A program made the translations under genes and the position numbers. From assembly GCA_947044405.1 (NCBI GenBank), contig CAMRHE010000054.1:3658001-3722000 (forward strand): a stretch of DNA of 64,000 nucleotides, given 5' to 3'. The stretch is from Leptodactylus fallax. Its lineage: Eukaryota > Chordata > Amphibia > Anura > Leptodactylidae. The notes beneath the pieces were generated by a model. The model was not told the origin of the DNA. It worked only from the letters and a program-made list of their open reading frames with translations, and did not search any database. This document shows, in pieces, positions 1 to 12,125 of the stretch. Position 1 is the stretch's first letter; each line of letters starts with the position of its first letter.

Positions 1-2080
1 TGCAGAGTGAGCCGGCATTCCAGAGAGCACAAGAGAAAGAGACTAGTGGAGGTGAAGGAGACGGCAGACAACGAATATTAATAAAGTTAGAAGGGTTTCT
101 TGGTGAGACAGGTACAGAGTTGAGGTTACCAGAAGGAGGACCAGGGTTTGGAGAGATGTCACCAGCAGCTAATAGTGACCTCAGCCCTATGACGGTTATG
201 AAAAGCAGTGGGGAAGTAGTGCCTATCAAAGTGTAATGTACCAGTCTGGTCGTAGGGGTTTCCTGAAGGATAGCCACATCCACCCGGAGGGACCAAAGCT
301 CATGTAGGACTATGTGCCACTTGATGTTGTAGCCCAGACCTTTGACCTTCAAACTAATACACTTAACCATTGGGGAGTAGAGTGGGTGGTGTGGCAGATG
401 AAAGAGCAGATCTCAACCGACAGTCATGGTACCAGGGAGCATCGAAGGCTAGTAGAGTCGCAGAGGGGGGTAGTGAAGTCATTTCCAGAAAAATAAGATC
501 TCCAGACCTGAGAAAAAAGAGGGAGAGAGGGGGAAGAAGGGAACAAAAACAGACCAAGACATGGAGAACAAAACATGTAAATAAACAGGCAATGCAGCAT
601 GGGCAGGACTAAATCTCCTGACCGGGAGCAAATAGCTTAGTTGAAAACAAATACAGTACATGTAAAAAAGGCCAAGTGGATCCATAACATGGATGTACAG
701 CTGGTTGAGGCTCCCAAAGTGGGGGAGCAACCAGGTGTCATCGCTGAGAAACGATACAACTCCTGCCAAATATAACTAAGTAGATGTAGGAGGTATTAGA
801 GGAGAGCAGTGAGGGATAGGTACATTCCAACCTGCCTGACAATAAGAACGTTAATTTAAAGCAGAATGAAGGGGATCAAAGAGCAAGAGGTGCAACAGTA
901 AGTCATAAGAAAACAGTATAAAGTGCGACTATGGCATAGGAAGGTCAGCAGGAGATTCCAGGGACCTAGAAAACAGAAGGAAGGTTAAGGGGGGAAAGGA
1001 ACTGGGAAGCTCATGCGCCCTCTGTTGGATGTAACAGATCAGTCACTGAGGTGGAGCGTCAACTCATGGTCTGGTGAAGGCAACTGGCATCTCTTGGACA
1101 TGTGGGAATACCACAACTGAGGAAGTGGAGGAGACAACTCTGGCAGGGGAATGTCCAGAGAATCACAGAAAGGACAGAGGTCAGCAAAAGAGCATAGAGT
1201 AGTTTAACATTCATTATGTCTAGCTGTTAAAGCAAAGGGAATACTCCACTGGTAGGGAATCTGTCATTCTCTCAAAAGTTGAAGTAGAAGCCGAAGGTGT
1301 CTTTGTTTCTGCAGGGTAACCCAGGAGAGGTCTTGGTAGAAATGTCTCACCATGCAAGGCAGCTGTATATTGAGGCACAGCAGGTTTACAGGCAGCGGAG
1401 CCCAGGGAGGTAGTGGAGTCCTCTTTAAGATATGTGCAGGAGTCAGGGGCCAGCAGACTAACCTGACAATGGGCAGATGAGGTCCTGGCATCCTGAGAGG
1501 CAGAAGGCAAGACTGAGCCAGAGGCATCAGTAGGCATGGAGGACAAAAGTGGCGGCACCGCTTGAGAGCCGGGAACCTGAGGAGCCTGCGGTCCCATGAC
1601 GTCCATATCCATGGGACACTATACTTCAAAACAAAAATAAAAACAACAACGCCGAGCGGCACATAGCGTAATATTGCTTAAAAAATAGGTTGTACATAGA
1701 TAATTGTGTTGAGAACAGGAGGTAGTCAAATGATTGGAGAAACAACAAGGATCATCCACTGAAAGTATGGTAGAAAGCCACTAAGTAGCACAAAAGCACT
1801 GGTCTATATTATAGTGAGTGTTCAACTGGCTGTGTCTGATGGTAAATAGTACCCCTTCAATTGGTGATCTCACAACCAGGATAGTTAGATATTATGGATG
1901 TTAATATAGGTGGGTTCTCACCTTTTCAAGTTGTGCTGGCCCACAACTAACACAGTGGATGGATCCAGAGTATGTTTTGGTATATGTGAGCTGCGGAACC
2001 TCTAGGCGTCAGAATCTCCTGGATCCAGACAGTATACAGGTAATGGATTGGTAGGAGAATCTCCCAAAAAATGAGGTGTG
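1..2080. other. Unassigned repeat-like sequence, no supported gene
   Basis: The + strand is purine-rich and holds only short unconvincing open frames. The longest minus-strand frame, 1220-1612, has no domain or motif I recognise and a composition rich in Ser, Pro, Ala and Thr. It could be the 5' part of a retroelement read on the minus strand, but nothing in it proves that. The segment 1567-1603 reappears in inverted orientation at 2652-2688 (listed separately). Confidence 0.4.
1567..1603 (-). repeat. Arm of a 37-bp inverted repeat with 2652-2688
   Basis: The reverse complement of this segment matches 2652-2688 with about three mismatches; both arms share the core GACCGCAGGCTCCT or its near variant. 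The two arms bracket the Penelope-like tail at 2080-2560, which suggests that both belong to related repeat copies in opposite orientation. Confidence 0.6.
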
Positions 2081-2560
2081 GGGACCGCGCTTCACCAAAG
2101 ATGCTTTATTATACTCAAATAACACAACACGTTTCGGGGAAAATCAGATCCCCTTTATCAAGTGTACAAGAGACTAAACATAAAAGAATACACATGTAAA
2201 GAGTCAGTAATTGGAATTTAGAACCAGTGAAATTAATGATACCATTGTATGAGATAAAAGAAAAGTATCCCACCAGATAGTATTGTCATGGATAGATAAA
2301 TAATTAAATAAATAAATGAATAAATAGTGGTAATGAATGTACTCAAAAAAATAAATAATAAATAAGTAAAGCTAAAAGGTTAATAAATGCAATATAAAAT
2401 CAAAATGCACATAAGAGTAAAAACTATACATAAAAAGGTTTAAACCAATGTTTTTTGGTACTTACCAGCCTGAGGAGGTAGGCTGTGAGATCTGAAGTGA
2501 GTGAGAGGCAAATGTGGAGACCACTTTCAGAAAGGCTTATAAAGGTATGGTGAAATGGGA
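2080..2560 (-). repeat. Penelope-like or similar retroelement tail with hammerhead-like core
   Basis: On the minus strand, positions 2162-2131 read CTTGATAA, then a G4/C4 stem (AGGGG...CCCC), then GAAAC. This order (CTGATGA-like box, helix II, GAAA box) is that of a hammerhead ribozyme, but the first box has two changes from CTGATGA. Downstream on the minus strand is a T/A-rich stretch ending near CTTTGGTGAAGCGCGG, a tail type also present in other copies in this window. The + strand to the right (2160-2460) is A/T-rich with short TAAA-type simple repeats. Assignment to Penelope-like elements is from memory of family appearance, not from a coding domain. Confidence 0.35.
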
Positions 2561-2651
2561 CCACCCCTAGGGGGAGGGGTTCAAACTTGTGGGTAAAGAT
2601 TCGATTGAGAGATAAAGTTTTAATTGAGAAGGGAAAAAAAAATATCCATGG

Positions 2652-2688
2652 GACGTCATGGAACCGCAGGCTCCTTAGGTTCCTGGCT
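2652..2688 (+). repeat. Arm of a 37-bp inverted repeat with 1567-1603
   Basis: Second arm of the inverted pair, reading GACGTCATGG and then ACCGCAGGCTCCT on the + strand. It differs from the other arm at about three positions. Confidence 0.6.
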
Positions 2689-2819
2689 TGTAGGAAAGGG
2701 GGAGGTTTTGCGGGTCATCTTCTTGACCATAGAGATAAAGATGCTGCAAATATATTTCCCTATGTGATGATTCTGCTTAAATATGGCTAAAACTCAAAGC
2801 TATATTTTGGTCTCTGGGT

Positions 2820-3640
2820 AGCGTATTTCTCTTTAGTTCCATTTATTCATACTGTGCGCAGCTAGAAGCATAGGTGTATATTGGCAGTAGTGGCAACACT
2901 GGAACAATAGGGCTCCATTGTACTCCTACACAGCCCTGAGTGATCAAACAATAGGGCATTGTTCCAGCCTGGGCTGTTAGATCAGATATGCCTGATAATA
3001 TTGTATCATTCCATTTGGTCTCAGCTCTATACAAAAGATCTGGACTTGATTGCATTAACTCATCAGACGTGCTGTTGCCGGTGACCTCATTCTGGGAGGT
3101 GGCATAAAGGGTATAAAAGATGAGGTAAGAGTCAGTGGGAGGAGATAATGCTATGGAGTTGAGACAGACCATCACAGACTACAGGATATTACAGACTTTG
3201 ACTGAGATGCTACTATGAGCAGGCAGGTTGGAATGCTGCTGCTGACGATGATGAGCCTACAAGAGACTGAGAGAGACTATTGGACTAATGCTGAGAGACT
3301 GTGTAAAGAGCATGCAGGCTGGATTACTGTTGTTGATGCCACATGCTGAAAAGCCTCCACTGGTGATCTCCACATGCTATGTGTGAGTGTTGGACTATAG
3401 AGCCACATCCAGGATATGTGTGGTAAAGTACTCATTTCACCTTTATCCCTTTTATTTTATTTGTACTGTATCTTGTAACTAGTAACTGTTAATGCTTGCA
3501 TATATCTGCATATCTGTTCTGAATTGTATATGTTAGATTTTAATACCGACCCATTTAGGGGTTAATAAATATATAAAATTTAGAAGGCTTGTCTTGTATT
3601 TATCTTGTGAACCCGACACTCACTGGCGGTGAGTGTGGTT
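2820..3640 (+). promoter_or_regulatory. Putative solo LTR-like block with TATA box and poly(A) signal
   Basis: A TATAAAA box lies at 3112-3118, followed about 450 bp later by AATAAA at 3564-3569 and then a short segment ending CCCGACA at 3618. This U3-R-U5-like order on the + strand resembles an LTR. Immediately after comes GGCGGTGAGTG, a good 5' splice-donor consensus. I could not find a convincing 5' TG boundary or target-site duplication, so the extent is approximate and a remnant of a non-LTR promoter is possible. Confidence 0.3.
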
Positions 3641-3860
3641 TTTATATGAAAGAGGACCCAGGTGTGGCCACAGCGGTGTTGGCGCACTGAGGATCTTTCA
3701 CACCCTATAACACGGATAGGGCAGGAGCTCACAGGAGTGCATCTTACTCCATCAACGACCTAGGCCACGCCATCATAACCATCTTGAAAGAATGCCTCCT
3801 CTGCATCCAAAGGAGAGTCCCAGTTCCTCCACCATAATGACCCAGATCAACCAAGGATTA

Positions 3861-5628
3861 TTACGCTGACCAAGAGGTGGAAGCTGTTCTTCCATCCCTC
3901 ACTGCATGAATGTGTTTTCTGTAAAATATATAATAAAGGGATGACATAGCTAATGCTGCAGTTGTCCCTGTTGAAAATTTGGTAGCCTCTTCAAAGGGCT
4001 TGAGAAGCCGACACACTTCCCTCATGATCTCGAAACAGGACATGGTCCCTGTGGTCTGCCTGATGCAGTAACCATTCACTACCTTCTGCTGCTTAAACGG
4101 AGGCTCCAGCATTTTTAGGGTGGAGTTCCACCGAGTTGCAATGACATAGCTAAGGCAGTGCAAAGGCCACATAAGAATGGCTGGAATATAAGCCATTATA
4201 CATGTTAATAAAGCGGTGCACCACCAGATTCAGCACAATTCAACACATGCCACATACAGGGATAATGTGTTATTCCACCCAACTGCAGCTCAGCAACAAT
4301 ATTAGTGCCAATGTCGCTGGCAACACTGCCCATTTGTAGTTGGCAAGGAGCCAGCCCACAGGATACTTACTGCAGGATACAGTGGAGCAGATCCACCATT
4401 GTGTGGCTCCTCTGATCTAGGCTCATTAACTAAAACTGCATAACGGCGCTTGACCTTACACCCATGAAGTGAGGGAGGAGGAGGGGAAGCAACGACTTGC
4501 CCTGCTGAAGATGTGGGCAGGAAAAGGGTCAGAGAGGAGAATCCAGAGGAGGCAACTAGCCTTTTTGTGTTTCTGAACTGTGGCTGCCGCACAAAACATT
4601 GACCCACTGGTTCATTAAAGCCATGTATTGTCCCTGTCCATAATTGCTATATATTGTAAGGTGTAGATAGTACTCTAATTTAAATGTGAAAATAGGGCCT
4701 CAGTCCAGTATCACAATTGAGGAAAAGACTTCAGCTGAAATATATGCAGCTCACCTCTTACCGCTACTTATGCTTCCCTATAGTGCTTTCACTCTGCAGT
4801 TCCAGGAACAGACAGTGTGACCCATGTTTTCCCTAGGCTACTATACCTTCTTGGCCCATATTTTGCCTGCTAACCTTCTGCAGCTACTGCCCCTCCCTCA
4901 TCATTTGGACACTTTGTGCTTCCAAACGTCTGAGTCTGATGAAGGCCGAATGTATTCTACGTTCTATCACATGTGTGAAAAAAGCACTGAATCTGCATAT
5001 ATTTCATTCTGAAGTGTGAAGTCTTTTCCTCAATTGTGTCCATAATTGCTGCTCCACTTGTTGACGTTGGGATATACCTTTCGCCAGACCGACATATCCA
5101 AGGACTCACATTCTAAGACACATGGCTATATAGAGCAGGGACAGCTTTCCTAGAGAAATAATGGTAGCTAGATATCCTCCATCAAGGTTGAGCGCATGCC
5201 ATAAGTTGGTGAATCCACTAAGTGGTACGGCAGCGACTGCATTACCAGTAGCTTGGGCAGGTGCAAGTTAAGTTGCAAAACCGCCAAATGACTGGTTGCA
5301 TATTGCTGTTTCCTGCACACTTTCCCTTATAGATGACTGTCATTGGCATGAAAGAGGATGAGGAGTAGGAGAAACAGTTTGTGATGATGATGATAATGAT
5401 GACCATGTGGTAGGTGTAGATGTGGCCGGCCTACAATGAAGGTCACAGGGAGATCAGTTCCCGTTCCAGTGCCACGCCCAAGCCTATTATGCCAAATAAG
5501 ATGGTGATGCCTTTTCATGTGAGTATGTAGAGATGTAGTTCCTACATTTGTTCATCCATGGTAGATCTTGCATATTGTCATGGATTTATTGTTTGGAAAT
5601 GTACAAAGAAATTCCCACATGGTAGTTG
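3861..5628 (-). pseudogene. hAT-superfamily transposase pseudogene (BED finger type)
   Basis: Read on the minus strand this is an eroded hAT transposase. Near 5628-5490 is a BED zinc finger: a WEF start, a CKIY cysteine pair degraded to one Cys, then TTSLHTHMKRHHH carrying the histidine half, with an in-frame stop between. Further along, about 5050-4590 once the insertion 4649-5036 is removed, the frame reads YMALMNQWV, like the strand of the RNase H core that follows the DxWTS motif. At 4196-3861 is ATRWNSTLKMLE, the family's typical TRWNST motif, and then CRLLKPFEEATK. The C-terminal dimerisation region was not found. Several stops and frameshifts separate these blocks, so the gene is dead. 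Termini and target duplications were not located. BED-type hAT is the best call from motif order. Confidence 0.75.
4649..5036. mobile_element. 388-bp insertion inside the hAT pseudogene, 14-bp direct repeats
   Basis: The 14-mer TGTCCATAATTGCT occurs at 4635-4648 and again at 5037-5050, exactly flanking this block. Removing the block and one copy restores a continuous hAT-like reading region. The insert carries inverted repeats, CACAATTGAGGAAAAGACTT at 4712 and its complement ending at 5038, placed asymmetrically: the right one reaches the edge while the left one is about 60 bp inside. The 14-bp duplication length is more like target-primed retroposition than a DNA transposon, yet no poly(A) tail is visible. 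A CTGATGAAGGCC motif at about 4938 recalls the hammerhead-like tails elsewhere. Confidence 0.6.
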
Positions 5629-6960
5629 CTGCCACCAACACCAGCATCAGTGGAAACGTTTCTGCCACTGTCACCACTAGTTACACCACCCGCCCTTCGG
5701 TGAGCTTCCCCTAGGTGTTCCCTGGGCAGGCTTTTTGGATGTTGGCGTTGTGCATTGGCTGGAATCGTTACGATCACCACTGCCACCATCGTCTTCCTCT
5801 GATGACACCTAGTCACCCTGACCTGGTTGCCATGTTCTATCTGAATAAGATTTCAATCATCATTGGCAGTGTCATCATCTTTCTGCTTTTTTCTGACTGA
5901 TCATGGCCATGGGATTCTTGCTTACCCTTATAATTTCCACCTACAGATTTCTCTGTAGTGACCCTACCAAAACGACTACCACTAGTAGTATCACACCCCC
6001 TGCCACTACTAACTCCACCAATAACAGTCATGTCTTCCTCTTCCACCTCTGCCCCCTCTACTTGCAAAAAATGATGACTTTTCTCATCCAACTCATCATA
6101 AAGAGTTGGAAGCTTGCTCAGCAGGTCCCACGTAACTACCAGGGTACTACCTGTGTCAGTGAAGAAGATGAAGGTGATATGGTTGTAATTTACCCTTTGG
6201 TAAATTACGTGTTACAACATTAGAGGAGGAGGAACATACAGAAGCCTGACTCAAGGTCAGCAACAGCACTGACTTTGTCAGTATGGACAATCACGGATCC
6301 AACTTTTAATTGGTACTAAAAGTTACTCAAAGTACAAACTGTTTGAGATCACGTTAATTTGTGGCCTAGGAATTGTCTGTTTCTGCAAAAATAATATAAA
6401 AAGTTTAAAATTTAAGCCTTTTTTCACTGATCTTTAATGACTGAAAGTCTCCAATTTAAAACATAATTCACTGAGAGACTACATTGGAGGAAACACTGGT
6501 ATTGAAAAGAAAAAAATTACTTCTTATGTGTAAAACTTTACCTTTATTAAGATACAAATTTAAAATGAGCATGTAAACATACTCAGGAACCAAATAATCA
6601 TAAGGTGACCCTAAAGACCCGCCTTAATCAGCAGAGTATAGCAAAGATGTATACATATCAAGTACTTATGTTGTGCTAAAAAAGTGTATATCCAACACAA
6701 AGGGGGAGATTAGAGCTCCAGGGAAAATCAGGATGTATTCCTTTCCCTATAATTGTAAACTCTCTGAACTCCCTCAGCCAGATTAGCACATCAAAGCACA
6801 GGTTTTAGTGGTTTCCTATGAGTTGCTTATGTATGTAAATAACATCAGGGAAAGTGCAACCCCCCTTACCCTGAGGCTACTGGCCTAATGCCACGCCAAC
6901 AGGGCTCAGTGAGGGAGCACTCTTCCCACTTCAGGTATACGGAATCCGCTACAACGATGT
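5629..6960. other. No supported gene; possible 5' part of hAT element
   Basis: This stretch lies upstream of the BED finger on the minus strand and could hold the element's 5' region. The frames here (for example 5837-6091 minus) are acidic and repetitive and show no domain. Nothing else is recognised. Confidence 0.35.
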
Positions 6961-7150
6961 CTTTGATATATGACTAAATACAAATAAATAGCTTTCCTAC
7001 GCGTTTCGTCTTCTATGATTCATCAGGGGCTCGATCAGATAACAAGTAGATAACTGCTGTTTACAGTGATATCCAGACAATACGATTGTGCGACCGCCAG
7101 CAAGACCGCACTGATGCCGGCTGGTCACATATAGTTCCTGTTTTAATCTT
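6961..7150 (-). repeat. Retroelement tail with hammerhead-like core (best-matching copy)
   Basis: On the minus strand, positions 7026-7020 are an exact CTGATGA box and 7007-7004 an exact GAAA box, separated by 12 nt and followed by CGCGTAG. This matches the conserved boxes of a type I hammerhead ribozyme with a very short helix III (A-U, C-G, 2-nt loop) and a GUA cleavage triplet. Helix II pairs poorly (about two base pairs) and helix I is weak, so this copy may be decayed. Downstream on the minus strand is the A/T-rich tail typical of this repeat. Confidence 0.4.
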
Positions 7151-7608
7151 TCTTCCTGCTGACAGTCCGGAGATTCCCATGCAACTGGGTCATACTGCTT
7201 TATCTCCTTAGGAATGCCTTTGTCATATTACTTTGTATTAAGGCCAATAGGGTCCTCTCTTTTCAAATTGCTCAGGAGGGAAATCTCAAGCCTAAAGATG
7301 TAACAAAGTTAACGATCACAGTTAGATCATGCTAGCGTGATCTACCTGTGATGTTAAGTTTTACTGCTTGGTACTTATTTCAATCACTGGGTGGTCCCTG
7401 GATACATTTGCATGGCAAGTGCTGCCTAGAAATTCATATGAATAGCAGACAGCTCCTAACTGACCCCTGTGCCAGTTTTTTTTTTGTTTTTTTAATATAT
7501 ATACTATTGTCATTTTTCTGTTTTTGTCTTTCAAGAATTGCCTATACTAGGATGTATAATCTTTTCCAAAGGTTTGCATATGGATCCTGAAAAAATCTCA
7601 TATATATA

Positions 7609-7825
7609 CAGTGCTGGCCAAAAGTATTGGCACCCCTGCAATTCTGTCAGATAATACTCAATTTGTTCCAGAAAATGATTGCAATCACAAATGCTTTGGT
7701 AATAATATCTTCATTTATTTTGCTTGCAATGAAAAAACACAAAAGAGAATGAAAAAAAAAGTCAAATCATTGATCATTTTACACAAAACTCCAAAAATGG
7801 GCCGGACAAAAGTATTGGCACCCTC
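7609..7825. repeat. Left terminal inverted repeat of Tc1 element (IR/DR type)
   Basis: The outer transposase-binding-like repeat is at 7609-7636 and the inner one at about 7800-7825. The inner repeat ends a few bases before the transposase stop codon at 7829. Confidence 0.85.
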
Positions 7826-7828
7826 AGC

Positions 7829-8920
<1,092 letters not shown>

Positions 8921-9032
8921 TCAACTGGCTGCAAGTGTGATTTAGTTATTGCCACCACCTGTTATGTGCCACAGGTAAGTAACAGGTGCTGTTAATTACA
9001 CAAATTAGAGAAGCATCACCTGATTTTTCAAA

Positions 9033-9245
9033 GGGTGCCAATACTTTTGTCCACCCCCTTTTTTATGTTTGGTGTGGAATTATATCCAATTTGGCTTTTT
9101 GACAATTCTTTTTGTGGTTTTCCATTGAAGACAAATTAAATGAAGATATTATTACCAAAGCATTTGTGATTGCAATCATTTTCTGGAAGAAATTGAGTAT
9201 TATCTGACAGAATTGCAGGGGTGCCAATACTTTTGGCCAGCACTG
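9033..9245. repeat. Right terminal inverted repeat of Tc1 element (IR/DR type)
   Basis: The outer repeat ends at 9245 and the inner copy, GGGTGCCAATACTTTTGTCC, begins at about 9033. It mirrors the left end with the inner part more diverged than the outer 100 bp. Confidence 0.85.
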
Positions 9246-10594
9246 TATACTGTATATATATGGGTTGGCCACAACCTGTAGGTCTACAAGCACTTCAAAA
9301 ATTCCTGGGATTCACCAACTATTACTAGCAGTTCATTTAAGACTACTCTATAGTGGTCGCATCTCGTGCTGCACTTACTTGCAGTGTAGCTAATACTCTT
9401 GTTTGACCAGATTCAGCAATACAAGCCTTCAAGGAGCAACAAAGTAATTTTTCTTGAAGTGGAAACTTTTGCTAGTATGAAGCAGTTCTGTCTAGAGATG
9501 GGTGAAAATCACAAGATTTGTTTCTACATGTTCGGTCTTGTTTCAGGCCGAACATGTTCAGTACGAACCGGAAGTTCTATTATAATTGGGCTCCACCAGT
9601 CATGTGGGGCACACTAACATCATGATGCTGGGTCAATGTTGTGAGGATGTTCAAGAGAGGTGAGGCAAGGTAAGTATAACTGTTATTTTTATTCATCTCC
9701 ACTGAGCCGCCACTTATTATACTCTGGGGACTGAGGAGACCCCACAGTATAATAAGGTTTTGTTGGTGACAAACCCTGTTCAATCCAAATCATTTTACTC
9801 TTCCTTATTTCTGTCTCAGCACACTGAATCCAAAAGAGTTGATCCTCCCAAGGCTACATCAACCATCTTACTTGAGCAGTAAGAGCAGTGCTCCCAGGGC
9901 TGAAGGCACCAACTGACTCATTTGTATAAGACTTCAAAGTTGTTTTTCTCCAAATGTATAATTGTATATGGTGACATACATAACAAAGGTATGTTGTCTA
10001 TCTCTGTAATGTGCTCTGTAATGTGGTGGTGGCAGTTGAATATGCTTGGGGGAGGTGGTAGACTTCCTTTAATTTGAAATTTCTCTACAAGTAGTTTTAT
10101 TGTGTGACATTTTCTTATGCATGCAAGTAAAATATAATCCTGGTTATTAATCCATGTGTTAAACTTAATCTGTAAATGTGAAATAATAGGTTATTTAAAA
10201 GTACTGTTAATCTCTGAAATTAGAGAAGGGCAGTATGTTTGAACCACAATTTATGGTAATGTCACAACTAATTGGTTATCACTGGCCATGCCAGTGGCAG
10301 AATAGGTAGCATTATATCACAGCAAATTCTTATGAAAAAAAAACTCTGTGGTGCACAACATCATAAATGTATCCTCCACAATCTGCATATCACACTGTCC
10401 ATTAACTTTGTATGTGAACATTTGTGCTTTGCAGATAGATCACTGAACTTGGTATGGGACTATGTCCTGAATTGGAGCTTAGCTCTGTTCAAGGGTTTGA
10501 ACTGCAATATTAGGCACTGACAGCAGACAAGTGTTTCACTGATTCAGAATAGTTAGACCCTTTTTTTCTAATCCCTGGCAACCCTTTTAATGCA
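9246..10594. other. No gene; half of a foldback module near 9640-9760
   Basis: Most of this stretch is A/T-rich and unassigned. At 9640-9690 a GGTGAGGCAAGGTAAGTATA segment precedes a 45-bp hairpin at 9708-9756 (TTATTATACTCTGGGG...CCCCACAGTATAATAA). This is the right half of the module that recurs in full at 17363-17712 and elsewhere. Confidence 0.5.
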
Positions 10595-10776
10595 TTAACC
10601 CCTTCCCGCCCTGCGCCGTACTATTACGTCGTGCTGAGCATTAAGTTAACTCTCAGTGCCGAAATAGTACTGAGCTGTAATGCCATGGGCACAGAAGCTG
10701 TGCCTGCGGCATCAATTCTGGCTCTTGGCTGTGTTACGAAGGGGTTGCACAATAATAATGACCCCATCGGCACCCC
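10595..10776. mobile_element. Left-end fragment of a TTAA-flanked (piggyBac-type) element
   Basis: TTAA at 10595-10598 is followed by CCCCTTCCCGCC. The mirror of this terminus, GGAAGGGG then TTAA, occurs at 41330-41341. TTAA duplications and CCC-starting ends fit the piggyBac group. The fragment is cut at 10777 by the next element. Confidence 0.55.
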
Positions 10777-12125
10777 CAGTAGTGAACCTAGCCTCTGCCT
10801 GAGGCGGACTATAGAAAGATGCCCCCCCCCCCCCCCTCAAAAAATAAAATAAAATTGAGTTTACATGCTACTAGGTTCACACGCTGTCGTACAATAAGCA
10901 AACACAAAGTTATAAACCAGTTTTTAAGAATTCTTCTTACTGCATTACTTCAGTATCAAAGATCAACAAAACGGCATTAACAATGACAATAAGTTCACAT
11001 ATATTCTGTGCTTGGTGGATGGATGAGCCGCGTGGCCCCCATTCTCTATAATAGGAGCGCCGCACATAGCTGACTACTGTACTTCGGGTATCTTTGGCAC
11101 TCCCATCAAAGTGAATGAGAGCCACGCGGGTTCGTCCACCCACCAAGCTACACGCCTATATTCAGCCTGGCTGCGGTCAGGCTGTATTCCCACCCAGTGG
11201 GGGGGGGGGAACCCAATTCTCAGGCTCAGACCCCTCTGCAGACAGACCCCCATCAATCAGGTATTTATCCTCTATCATTTAGATGAATACAGTGCAGTAA
11301 CATGTTGTGATTTACAGGTGACATCTCTGACTAATCCTTCACATTTCCCTTCTCTTCCCTTTGGACCACGATGACCACTTCTTCCAGCTGTGATTTGTCT
11401 CTGTAAAGTTTGCAGCACAGACATCTTTGGCTCCTCACTTTTCCAGGCACCTGACCCACATTGTCCTCATCTGCACACCCATCCTGCTGCTACCCAATTA
11501 TAAAGTATATGATATAACCCTCCATAATGAATAACTCCCAAGTGCATCTTTATATTAATAATGTCCGTGTGTACCCCGTATAAATAATGCCCCTTATTAA
11601 TAATGCCCCAGGTGTTAACTAATTAAAAGGTTTTCCATGTCATTAATAAATTAATCAGTGGGGCTCAAAAACCCAGGAACCCTACTGATCAGCTGTTTGA
11701 ATGAACTGTGGTACATGTGTAAGCACCGTGACTGCTTCTCTGTTTACATAGTGTCATTCATCTCATAGTGGCCATGTAATGTACCTGCAGCCTTGACCTA
11801 TACACGTCAATGTGACAAGACTGTGATTACATCACACGGTCACTATAAACAAACAGCGTGTGATATAAACAGGCGTCATATCCCCTTCATACAGCTGATC
11901 AGAAGGGGGGTTCACTGATCTCTTATTGATAATCTGTCCTGTGTCATGTGTCATGTGCGGCGGGGACTTCCGCCAGAAGAAAACACCAGAGCAGTAGAAC
12001 CAGACTGCGGTTGGAGACATCGGAGCACAAGGGACTGGTGAGTATATATATATATTTTTTTAATACAGTATTACATGGTATTATGCCCCGCAGTGGTCCC
12101 TGCACATGGTATTATGCCCTGCAGC
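10777..12125 (-). mobile_element. Inverted, truncated copy of the element at 13370-15789
   Basis: This segment is the reverse complement of about 14290-15789, with moderate divergence along 1.3 kb. It starts CAGTAGTGAACCTAGCC next to a run of 17 C (the partner has a G run). Its inner end includes a splice-donor-like GGTGAGTATATA at about 12036 and two units of the 31-bp minisatellite before stopping near 12125. No matching 8-bp target duplication was found, so this copy is truncated on the right. Confidence 0.7.

Noticed and set aside
479..769. 96-residue minus-strand frame with hydrophobic start
   Set aside because: Composition follows C/T-rich sequence; no motif, no splice context, and overlapping frames on both strands are similar in length.
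5837..6223. Two overlapping 84- and 106-residue frames
   Set aside because: They lie in simple acidic or Thr/Ser-rich sequence; only a possible unconserved hAT N-terminus, not supportable as a gene.
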